Below the pieces are notes generated by a model, which saw nothing but the letters and a program-made list of their open reading frames with translations, was not told the DNA's origin and did not search any database. Below, in pieces: positions 54,307 to 64,000 of a DNA stretch of 64,000 nucleotides. Source of the stretch: Xanthomonas dyei (GTDB taxonomy: Bacteria; Pseudomonadota; Gammaproteobacteria; Xanthomonadales; Xanthomonadaceae); assembly GCF_002939865.1 (NCBI RefSeq), contig NZ_MDEE01000012.1, positions 1 through 64,000 on the forward strand, written 5' to 3'. A program made the position numbers and the translations under genes. Position 1 is the stretch's first letter. Every line of letters starts with the position of its first letter.

Positions 54307-55614
54307 ATGGATGCTTGGCCCCGCTGTCTGGAACGTCTTGAAGCTGAATTCCCGCCCGAAGATGTCCACACCTGGTTGAAACCCCTGCAGGCCGAAGACC
54401 GCGGCGACAGCATCGTGCTGTACGCGCCGAACGCCTTCATCGTCGACCAGGTCCGTGAACGCTACCTGCCGCGGATCCGCGAATTGCTGGCGTATTTCGC
54501 CGGCAATGGCGAAGTGGCGCTGGCCGTGGGCTCGCGCCCCCGTGCGCCCGATCCGTTACCGGCACCGATGGCCGCGCCGATCGTACCGTTTGCCGGCAAC
54601 CTGGATTCGCACTACACCTTCGCCAATTTTGTGGAAGGCCGTAGCAACCAGCTCGGTCTGGCGGCGGCAATCCAGGCGGCGCAGAAGCCGGGCGATCGCG
54701 CGCACAACCCGCTGCTGCTGTACGGAAGCACCGGGTTGGGCAAGACCCACCTGATGTTTGCCGCAGGCAACGCACTGCGCCAGGCCAATCCAGCCGCCAA
54801 GGTGATGTATCTGCGCTCGGAGCAGTTCTTCAGCGCGATGATCCGGGCGCTGCAGGACAAGGCGATGGACCAATTCAAGCGCCAGTTCCAGCAGATCGAT
54901 GCGCTGTTGATCGACGACATCCAGTTTTTTGCCGGCAAGGACCGCACGCAGGAAGAGTTCTTTCACACCTTCAACGCGCTGTTCGATGGCCGCCAGCAGA
55001 TCATTCTCACCTGCGACCGCTACCCGCGCGAAGTCGAGGGCCTGGAGCCGCGGCTGAAGTCGCGTCTGGCCTGGGGCCTGTCGGTGGCGATCGATCCACC
55101 GGATTTCGAAACCCGCGCGGCGATCGTGCTGGCCAAAGCGCGCGAGCGCGGTGCCGACATTCCCGACGACGTGGCGTTTTTGATCGCCAAGAAGATGCGC
55201 TCGAACGTGCGCGATCTGGAAGGCGCGCTCAACACGCTGGTGGCACGCGCCAACTTCACCGGCCGTGCGATCACCGTGGAGTTCGCCCAGGAGACGCTGC
55301 GCGACCTGTTGCGGGCCCAGCAGCAGGCGATCGGCATCCCCAACATCCAGAAGACCGTGGCGGACTACTACGGGCTGCAGATGAAGGACCTGCTCTCCAA
55401 GCGGCGCACCCGTTCGCTGGCACGCCCACGCCAGGTCGCGATGGCGCTGGCCAAGGAACTGACCGAACACAGCCTGCCCGAGATCGGCGACGCGTTTGCC
55501 GGGCGTGACCACACCACCGTGCTGCATGCCTGCCGGCAAATCCGCACGCTGATGGAGGCCGACGGCAAGCTGCGCGAGGACTGGGAAAAGCTGATTCGCA
55601 AGCTCAGCGAGTGA
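54307..55614 (+). CDS. dnaA: Replication initiator DnaA
   Basis: 435 residues from [11 protein letters not shown]. Domain I to about 75, a short linker, then AAA+ domain with Walker A GSTGLGKT (140-147), Walker [10 protein letters not shown] (about 197) and the sensor motifs, and domain IV with the DNA-binding signature [12 protein letters not shown] near residue 397. The linker ([14 protein letters not shown]) is short by a few residues compared with what I recall from other xanthomonads. First gene of dnaA-dnaN-recF-gyrB. Confidence 0.98.
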   Translation: MDAWPRCLERLEAEFPPEDVHTWLKPLQAEDRGDSIVLYAPNAFIVDQVRERYLPRIRELLAYFAGNGEVALAVGSRPRAPDPLPAPMAAPIVPFAGNLDSHYTFANFVEGRSNQLGLAAAIQAAQKPGDRAHNPLLLYGSTGLGKTHLMFAAGNALRQANPAAKVMYLRSEQFFSAMIRALQDKAMDQFKRQFQQIDALLIDDIQFFAGKDRTQEEFFHTFNALFDGRQQIILTCDRYPREVEGLEPRLKSRLAWGLSVAIDPPDFETRAAIVLAKARERGADIPDDVAFLIAKKMRSNVRDLEGALNTLVARANFTGRAITVEFAQETLRDLLRAQQQAIGIPNIQKTVADYYGLQMKDLLSKRRTRSLARPRQVAMALAKELTEHSLPEIGDAFAGRDHTTVLHACRQIRTLMEADGKLREDWEKLIRKLSE

Positions 55615-55890
55615 GGGATTGTTGCCCTTGCCGGCACGTTTGGAAAAAAGCGTGGATGAGTTGGGGTCAAATGCGGGAGAATCTGTGGATAACGTTGCCC
55701 TGCAATCCGGGCGGAAAACTATCCACAGGTTTTTCTAGCAGACCAGGGGTACTAGTCCAACGGCTTTTGGGTGCTGAAATTCTTTTGGAAACAGAGAGTT
55801 ATGGTGGTTATCCGCTGAAAACGGCCCTACCATCACCACCAAGCTTTTGATTTATCCATTATTTTTTAAAGCATAGGGGCACGGAACCAC
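55615..55890. other. oriC, first part (dnaA-dnaN intergenic)
   Basis: Contains a perfect DnaA box (TGTGGATAA, 55684-55692), a one-mismatch box (CTATCCACA, 55719-55727) and weaker TTATCC sites at 55808 and 55852. An AT-rich block (TTTTGATTTATCC to TTTTTTAAAG, 55845-55870) is a likely unwinding element. The 21-bp inverted-repeat arm is at 55823-55843. Confidence 0.85.
55823..55843 (+). repeat. 21-bp inverted repeat, left arm (origin)
   Basis: Begins GGCCCTACCATC, ends CACCAAG. Its exact reverse complement is at 57716-57736 on the other side of dnaN. Confidence 0.95.
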
Positions 55891-56991
55891 ATGCGTTTTA
55901 CACTGCAGCGCGAAGCCTTCCTCAAACCGTTGGCCCAGGTGGTCAACGTGGTCGAACGCCGTCAAACCCTGCCAGTCCTGGCAAACCTGCTGGTGCAGGT
56001 GAAGGACGGCCAGGTGTCGTTGACGGGCACGGACCTGGAAGTGGAAATGATCTCGCGCACGATGGTGGAAGACGCGCAGGATGGTGAAACCACGATCCCG
56101 GCGCGCAAACTGTTCGACATCCTGCGCGCCCTGCCCGATGGCAGCCGCGTCACCATCTCGCAGACCGGCGACAAGGTCACCGTGCAGGCCGGACGCAGCC
56201 GCTTCACCCTGGCGACGTTGCCGGCCAACGACTTCCCCTCGGTGGACGAAGTCGAGGCGACCGAACGCGTTGCCGTGCCGGAAGCGGCGTTGAAGGAGCT
56301 GATCGAACGCACGGCGTTTGCGATGGCCCAGCAGGACGTACGCTATTACCTCAATGGCTTGTTGTTCGATCTGCGCGACGGCCTGCTGCGCTGTGTGGCC
56401 ACAGACGGTCACCGTCTGGCGCTGTGCGAAACCGAGTTGGAAAAAGCCGGCGGCGCCAAGCGCCAGATCATCGTGCCGCGCAAGGGCGTGACCGAGTTGC
56501 TGCGGTTGCTGGAAGCGGCCGACCGTGAGGTCGAGCTGGAAGTCGGTCGCAGTCATATCCGCGTCAAGCGCGGCGATGTGACCTTCACCTCCAAGCTCAT
56601 CGATGGCCGTTTTCCGGATTACGAAGCGGTGATTCCGATCGGCGCCGACCGTGAGGTCAAGGTCGACCGCGAGGCGCTGCGTGCGTCGTTGCAGCGTGCG
56701 GCGATCCTGTCGAACGAGAAGTACCGTGGCGTTCGCGTCGAGGTATCTCCAGGCCAGTTGAAGATCAGCGCGCACAATCCCGAGCAGGAAGAGGCGCAGG
56801 AAGAAATCGAAGCTGATACCAAGGTCGACGATCTGGCAATCGGCTTCAACGTGAACTATCTGCTGGATGCGTTGTCGGCATTGCGCGACGAGCATGTGGT
56901 GATCCAGCTGCGCGACGCGAATTCGTCCGCCCTGGTGCGCGAGGCAAGCAGCGAGAAGTCCCGCCATGTGGTCATGCCGCTGCGTCTCTGA
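55891..56991 (+). CDS. dnaN: DNA polymerase III beta sliding clamp DnaN
   Basis: 366 residues from MRFTLQREAFLKPLAQVVNV. Three repeats of the clamp fold, with landmarks RRQTLPVLANLLV, YYLNGLLFDLRDG, ATDGHRLA and the ending SRHVVMPLRL. Forms the dimeric ring that tethers polymerase. A terminator follows, so recF may have its own promoter. Confidence 0.98.
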   Translation: MRFTLQREAFLKPLAQVVNVVERRQTLPVLANLLVQVKDGQVSLTGTDLEVEMISRTMVEDAQDGETTIPARKLFDILRALPDGSRVTISQTGDKVTVQAGRSRFTLATLPANDFPSVDEVEATERVAVPEAALKELIERTAFAMAQQDVRYYLNGLLFDLRDGLLRCVATDGHRLALCETELEKAGGAKRQIIVPRKGVTELLRLLEAADREVELEVGRSHIRVKRGDVTFTSKLIDGRFPDYEAVIPIGADREVKVDREALRASLQRAAILSNEKYRGVRVEVSPGQLKISAHNPEQEEAQEEIEADTKVDDLAIGFNVNYLLDALSALRDEHVVIQLRDANSSALVREASSEKSRHVVMPLRL

Positions 56992-56996
56992 CGTTG

Positions 56997-57012
56997 CGTT
57001 CCACGTGGAACA
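56997..57012. promoter_or_regulatory. parS site 1
   Basis: CGTTCCACGTGGAACA: a 14-bp perfect palindrome GTTCCACGTGGAAC matching the ParB-bound parS consensus TGTTCCACGTGGAACA at 15 of 16 bases. Begins five bases after the dnaN stop. Confidence 0.85.
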
Positions 57013-57014
57013 TG

Positions 57015-57041
57015 AAAGCCCGGCGAGAGTCGGGCTTTTTT
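57015..57041 (+). terminator. Intrinsic terminator of dnaN
   Basis: AAAGCCCG and CGGGCTTT pair with an 8-base loop, followed by T-rich sequence, about 25 bases after the dnaN stop. Confidence 0.85.
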
Positions 57042-57992
57042 GTGTCCAGGGTGTCAGGTAGCGCCCGCGTGAGCTGAAGAGCTTCGGCAATGACCACAGC
57101 GAAGGGATTTGGGGGGGGGGGAAGAATCCGTTCCGCATGCAGAGGCTGTTCGCTGCAGATTGATGGGAAAATTGACGTTGCTTTACGTACGCCCGCATGA
57201 CTCGTACGCCTCAGCGGTCTTGTCATCTTCCTAGCCGAAGTATGCTGGAATCAGCGCACAGCGCGGTCCCTGGGACGGCAATCGCACTGGCGCAACAAGC
57301 GTTGCAAGGGTATCTGCGTCAGTGGGCAGTCGGTGCACATCGCATGGCTTTCGTCCGACTAAGCGCGTCGAGACTAGGCGTGGGGTCACTTTGGTCGCAT
57401 TAACGACCAGCTGCGCATGAAATCTACGCTGTCTCCGTTTTGCCAACGCATTGCATGACGCTCTCGCGTTTCGACTGCGCCGAGGCAAAGCGCTACATGT
57501 GAACCTCAGAATCTTTGTCTCAAGCTAAATGAGAATACAGAGAATTTCTTCCCTGAATGCGTTCTCCGATGTGATCGCCTTGCTGACCGCCGAACTTGTT
57601 CTGCGGAGTTCGGAGAACGGGCAGTTTTCACGAAGTCTGTTTTCGTGCTGCTCGAACGCACTTTTTTGACTTATGCACATCGAGCTTTGCTTTTAAAAAT
57701 AGAAATAACTTAAGACTTGGTGGTGATGGTAGGGCCAGATTTCGCGTAGAAGTAGGTCAAGCTCTTGTTTTAATTGAACTTCATGGCCTCGAAACCCTGT
57801 GTTTTAACCCCTGATTACGGACTTGCAACCTGTGGATAAGCCGAAAGGCCTCTTCAAACGTTGATTTTGTCCCCAGGTTATCCCCAGGCTGTCCGATCGT
57901 GCTTGCGTCTGGTCCTCGCGCGTATTTCAGGCCGATCACGTATCCTGCGCACCGACCGGGGATCCGGATCACAGCCCGGAGCAGATTGATCG
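57042..57992. other. Long dnaN-recF intergenic region, second origin part
   Basis: About 950 bases with no credible gene. It holds a G11 tract (57111-57121), an AT-rich stretch at 57660-57715, the right arm of the 21-bp inverted repeat (57716-57736), a perfect DnaA box TGTGGATAA (57831-57839) and TTATCCCCA (57878-57886). Possible short frames at 57197-57488 have no recognisable family. Confidence 0.7.
57716..57736 (-). repeat. 21-bp inverted repeat, right arm (origin)
   Basis: Begins CTTGGTGGTGATGG, ends TAGGGCC; exact reverse complement of 55823-55843. Its outer flank on the reverse strand (TTAAGTTATTTCTATTTTTA) resembles the AT-rich flank of the left arm. Confidence 0.95.
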
Positions 57993-59099
57993 ATGCACGT
58001 CGTGCGGTTGTCCATCCATCGGCTTCGTCGCTTCGAGACAGTCGACCTCTACCCCGCCAGCAGCCTGAACTTGTTGACCGGTGACAACGGCGCCGGCAAG
58101 ACCAGCGTGCTTGAAGCACTGCATTTGATGGCGTATGGCCGCAGTTTCCGTGGGCGGGTGCGCGATGGGCTGATCCAGCAAGGCGCCACCGATCTGGAAG
58201 TGTTCGTCGAATGGCGCGAACGCATCGGAGAAGCCGGGGAACGCACACGACGTGCAGGCTTACGCCACAGTGGGCAGGAATGGACGGGGCGGCTTGATGG
58301 GGAGGACGTTGCGCAACTCGGCTCGCTTTGCGCCGCACTGGCGGTAGTCACGTTCGAACCGGGAAGTCATGTCCTCATCAGCGGTGGCGGTGAGCCGCGC
58401 CGCCGCTTCCTGGATTGGGGTCTGTTCCACGTGGAACCTGACTTTCTGGCGCTCTGGCGTCGTTACGCGCGGGCACTCAAGCAGCGCAATGCCCTGCTTA
58501 AACAGGGAGCGCAGCCGCGGATGCTCGATGCCTGGGATCATGAGCTTGCCGAATCAGGGGAAACGCTGACCTCCAGACGCTTGCGCTACCTCGATCGGCT
58601 ACAGGAACGCCTGGTACCGGTCGCCAATGCGATTGCTCCCTCACTTGGGCTGTCTGCGCTGGAGTTCGCGCCGGGTTGGAAGCGCCACGAGGTCTCGCTG
58701 GCGGACGCACTCCTGCTCGCGCGCGACCGCGACCGCCAAAACGGCTACACCTCGCAAGGCCCGCACCGCGCCGACTGGGCACCTCGCTTTGACGCGCTTC
58801 CCGGCAAGGACGCCCTGTCGCGCGGCCAGGCCAAGTTGACCGCCCTGGCCTGCCTGCTCGCTCAGGCCGAGGATTTCGCGCACGAGCGCGGCGAGTGGCC
58901 AGTGATTGCGCTGGATGACCTCGGCTCTGAGCTCGATCGGCACCATCAGGCCAGCGTGCTGCAGCGCCTTGCCGCCGCACCAGCGCAAGTGCTGATCACT
59001 GCGACGGAAACGCCTCCCGGCCTGGCTGAGGCCGGCAAGCTCCTGCATCGGTTCCACGTGGAACACGGCAACGTCAGCCCTGGGGTCGCGGCTGACTAA
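57993..59099 (+). CDS. recF: Recombination mediator RecF
   Basis: 368 residues. SMC-like ABC ATPase: Walker A GDNGAGKT (30-37), RRRFLDWGLFHVEP (about 133-147), signature region LSRGQAKLTALAC (about 271), Walker B VIALDDLGSELDRHH (about 304). Loads RecA at gapped DNA. Two parS palindromes lie inside this gene and encode the FHVE residues at LFHVEPD and RFHVEHG. Confidence 0.97.
   Translation: MHVVRLSIHRLRRFETVDLYPASSLNLLTGDNGAGKTSVLEALHLMAYGRSFRGRVRDGLIQQGATDLEVFVEWRERIGEAGERTRRAGLRHSGQEWTGRLDGEDVAQLGSLCAALAVVTFEPGSHVLISGGGEPRRRFLDWGLFHVEPDFLALWRRYARALKQRNALLKQGAQPRMLDAWDHELAESGETLTSRRLRYLDRLQERLVPVANAIAPSLGLSALEFAPGWKRHEVSLADALLLARDRDRQNGYTSQGPHRADWAPRFDALPGKDALSRGQAKLTALACLLAQAEDFAHERGEWPVIALDDLGSELDRHHQASVLQRLAAAPAQVLITATETPPGLAEAGKLLHRFHVEHGNVSPGVAAD
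58423..58438. promoter_or_regulatory. parS site 2 (inside recF)
   Basis: TGTTCCACGTGGAACC, 15 of 16 bases to the parS consensus, in the recF coding sequence. Confidence 0.85.
59050..59065. promoter_or_regulatory. parS site 3 (inside recF)
   Basis: GGTTCCACGTGGAACA, 15 of 16 bases to the parS consensus, near the recF 3' end. Confidence 0.85.
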
Positions 59100-59109
59100 A
59101 GGCACCTAG

Positions 59110-61800
<2,691 letters not shown>

Positions 61801-61867
61801 GCCGCCTGTGTCGTACCGGCGCGACGCTGCGGCGTTGTGCCGGCGACCCGGTGTTTTCAGGACGACG

Positions 61868-62704
61868 ATGAGCACAGACCTTCCGCTCTCCCCGGCACCG
61901 CGCCGCGCTGCCGGCCGTCCCCCGCTGCCGCCCGTGCTGCTCGGTTTCGGCATCGACGTCTTGATCGCCGTCGGCCTGTTGCTCAGCCTGAGCGTGGCCG
62001 GTTTTGCGATCTGGGGGGCGATACGGGGCATCGGGTACGCGCAGACCGCCAAGGCGCAGGGCCTGACGCCCTCCCCTGCCGAGGTGATGGCCGCGATCGG
62101 CCAACCCGGGGTGATGGTGCAATTGCTCACTGCCCTGGTCAGCACCGCCACGCCGGCGGTGCTGCTGTACTACTGGCGTCGCCGCGCCACGCCAGTTGAG
62201 CAGGTGGCCTCGCGCGCAGCGGCGCGTCGTGCGTCCACCTGGGGCTGGACCGCCCTGATCGCCACCGCGGTCTTTGTGCTCAGCAACCTGGTCAGCGTGG
62301 CCGCTTCGGCACTGGGAATCAAACCGGTGCCGACCAACCTGCCGCTGATGGAAGAAGCCATCCAGCAGTGGCCGCTGGCCCTGGTGCTGTTCGCGGTGGT
62401 GATCGCCCCGGCCTACGAGGAACTGTTGTTTCGGCGTGTGTTGTTCGGTCGCCTGCTGGCCGCCGGTCGCCCCTGGCTGGGGGTCGTCCTGAGCGGCGTA
62501 CTGTTTGCACTGGTGCATGAAGTGCCCGGCATCAGCGGCAATGGCCCGGCCGCCATCGCCCAGCTCTGGCTGGTCTACGGCAGCATGGGCGCAGCATTTG
62601 CCTGGCTGTACTGGCGCACCGGCACGCTGTGGGCGCCGATCGCCGCGCACGGTATCAACAACGCCACCGCCCTGGCCGCGCTGTACTTTTTCGGGATCGG
62701 CTAA
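61868..62704 (+). CDS. CPBP-family intramembrane metalloprotease (Abi)
   Basis: 278 residues with about six membrane segments. The CPBP (Rce1-like) motifs are complete: EELLFRR (184-190), FALVHE with His217 and HGINN (His261/Asn265). Bacterial members include proteins linked to bacteriocin self-immunity; others have unknown substrates. Start ATG at 61868, 67 bases after gyrB. Confidence 0.9.
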   Translation: MSTDLPLSPAPRRAAGRPPLPPVLLGFGIDVLIAVGLLLSLSVAGFAIWGAIRGIGYAQTAKAQGLTPSPAEVMAAIGQPGVMVQLLTALVSTATPAVLLYYWRRRATPVEQVASRAAARRASTWGWTALIATAVFVLSNLVSVAASALGIKPVPTNLPLMEEAIQQWPLALVLFAVVIAPAYEELLFRRVLFGRLLAAGRPWLGVVLSGVLFALVHEVPGISGNGPAAIAQLWLVYGSMGAAFAWLYWRTGTLWAPIAAHGINNATALAALYFFGIG

Positions 62705-62909
62705 GCCGGCTCAGCTCCGCGACTGGGTGCTGCCAGGCCACCGACGTCAGCGCTTGCGATCCATCCGTCCGTCACTTTCAGCCCCATACAGAGCGCCCCG
62801 TGAGCGTCTATCTGATCGCTGATCGCTGCGTTTTGCTGGCCGATCCAGGCCGCTTGACGAAAAGTTAAGACGAGCCTGCCAAAATGGTCGCCTGAGTCAG
62901 GGGGATCGA

Positions 62910-63716
62910 ATGAAAGTCAGGCTGTTGATCGTTGTTGCCGTGCTCGCGTTGACGGCATGTGCCACCACAACTTCGCCGACCGGCCGCCGACAGGTGGTGG
63001 GTGGGGTGTCGCAGGAGCAGCTCGACCAGTTGGGCGCGCAGTCGTTCGCGCAGACCAAGGCCAAGGAAAAAGTCAGCACCGACGGCAAGCAGAACGCCTA
63101 CGTGCAGTGCGTGGTCAATGCACTGGTGGCCCAATTGCCGCCGCAATGGCGCGAAACCAAGTGGGAAACCGCTTTGTTCGTCGATGACGAAGCCAACGCC
63201 TTCGCCTTGCCTGGCGGCAAGGTCGGGGTCAACACCGGCATCTTCACTGTGGCCAAGACGCAGGACCAGCTGGCTGCCGTGCTGGGGCACGAAATCGGGC
63301 ACGTGATTTCGCGCCACCATGAAGAGCGCATCACCCGCCAGCTCGGCGCACAGACCGGCCTGGGCATCATCGGCGCCCTTGCTGGCGCAGCCTATGGCGA
63401 TGGCGCGGCCAGTGCGGTGAACCAGGTCGGCGGCATGACCGCGCAGACGGTGTTCCTGCTGCCCGGCTCGCGCACCCAGGAAAGCGAAGCTGACGTGGTC
63501 GGTCAGCGCCTGATGGCGCAAGCCGGCTTCGACCCGGCCCAGGCGGTCACGCTGTGGCAGAACATGATGGCTGCCAGCGGCAGTCGCCAACCGCAATGGC
63601 TGTCCACCCACCCCGACCCGACCAACCGCATTCGCGAGCTGCAGGCCGACGTCAATCAGCTCGAACCGGTGTACCAGCAGGCTCGGCAGGCCGGACGCGC
63701 TCCACGGTGCGGTTAG
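62910..63716 (+). CDS. M48-family metalloprotease lipoprotein (LoiP/YggG-like)
   Basis: 268 residues. Signal and lipobox LTACA (Cys17). HEIGH zinc motif at 127-131, with Glu191 in the ESEAD block as third ligand (ExxxD). This is the YggG/LoiP/BepA-related outer-membrane-lipoprotein protease type. CAGGGGGAT precedes the ATG. Likely involved in envelope quality control. Confidence 0.92.
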   Translation: MKVRLLIVVAVLALTACATTTSPTGRRQVVGGVSQEQLDQLGAQSFAQTKAKEKVSTDGKQNAYVQCVVNALVAQLPPQWRETKWETALFVDDEANAFALPGGKVGVNTGIFTVAKTQDQLAAVLGHEIGHVISRHHEERITRQLGAQTGLGIIGALAGAAYGDGAASAVNQVGGMTAQTVFLLPGSRTQESEADVVGQRLMAQAGFDPAQAVTLWQNMMAASGSRQPQWLSTHPDPTNRIRELQADVNQLEPVYQQARQAGRAPRCG

Positions 63717-64000
63717 GTGCTTGGCGAAGGGACGCTGCCATCGATGCTGACGTGTATCCAAGATCGTCCAGTTGCCTGCTGCTGCAGGCGCGTAGTGACG
63801 CGCAGCCGCCACCGCACGCTCACTTCCGATGCCTTACCGTTAGCCGCCCTAAGCGCATGCCCTACGTCCCGATTGCCGCACCACAACATGGAAACCGTTT
63901 TCGGGAACTGAGACTTTCTGCTAAGTTTGCCGGCTCAGATTTTTCGTACAGCTTCCATTCCGCTTTTCGCACCGCCCAACGGCGGCTCGTCCGAGGTGAA
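63717..64000. other. Window end, no gene seen
   Basis: The last 284 bases show no recognisable gene; the next gene may begin beyond the window. Confidence 0.5.

Noticed and set aside
55852..57198. 448-residue minus-strand frame over dnaN
   Set aside because: Antisense of the well-supported dnaN; no homology.
57197..57488. Small genes in the dnaN-recF gap
   Set aside because: Frames on both strands are short, without ribosome sites or families; the segment is better explained as non-coding origin DNA.

Overview
The window is chromosomal, high-GC gammaproteobacterial DNA that I place in Xanthomonas. The evidence is the syntenic block rpmH-rnpA-yidC-mnmE on the minus strand facing dnaA-dnaN-recF-gyrB on the plus strand, large TonB-dependent receptors of the Xanthomonas type, an AvrXca/Svx-like secreted metalloprotease, a candidate type III effector, and REP-like intergenic palindromes. 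The replication origin lies at about 54.1-58.0 kb, so the rest of the window is the origin-proximal left arm.

Layout. (1) 0-11 kb: a one-directional minus-strand defence operon: small HTH protein, DUF499 ATPase, PglZ-like protein, DUF1156 adenine methylase, a small unknown protein, an SNF2-type helicase and a DUF262 protein cut off after about 90 residues. It looks BREX/DISARM-like. It ends beside a tRNA/tmRNA 3'-end fragment with a strong terminator (a likely att scar), an IS3-family remnant with a long hairpin, and a truncated SMI1/KNR4 gene. (2) 12-20 kb: housekeeping and accessory genes (glutathione peroxidase, RmuC, quinone-oxidoreductase-like enzyme, LysR regulator, amino-acid permease), with a 158-bp tandem repeat overlapping the rmuC 3' end. 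(3) 20-31.5 kb: GH92 glycosidase, candidate effector, frameshifted TonB-receptor remnant, GAF/PAS/GGDEF protein, glycerate kinase, M19 dipeptidase. (4) 31.7-47.2 kb: AvrXca/Svx-like zinc protease, RlmI, a yybP-ykoY riboswitch ahead of a TerC protein, rhomboid, and a cluster of glycerophosphodiesterase, TonB receptor and class A acid phosphatase that suggests organophosphate scavenging, then a 1014-residue Oar-like receptor. (5) 47-54 kb: mnmE, an unusual lipoprotein fusing a NodB deacetylase, a caspase-like domain, an EF-hand loop and TPRs, then yidC, rnpA, rpmH. (6) 54-64 kb: dnaA, dnaN, recF, gyrB, a CPBP protease and an M48 lipoprotein.

The origin shows structure beyond its genes. DnaA boxes lie on both sides of dnaN. 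A perfect 21-bp inverted repeat, each arm followed by similar AT-rich DNA, brackets dnaN. Three near-consensus parS sites lie in the dnaN-recF stretch, two of them inside the recF coding sequence. A dispersed ~150-bp element with inverted ends (four copies, two partial or diverged) and several REP-type palindromes fill intergenic gaps.
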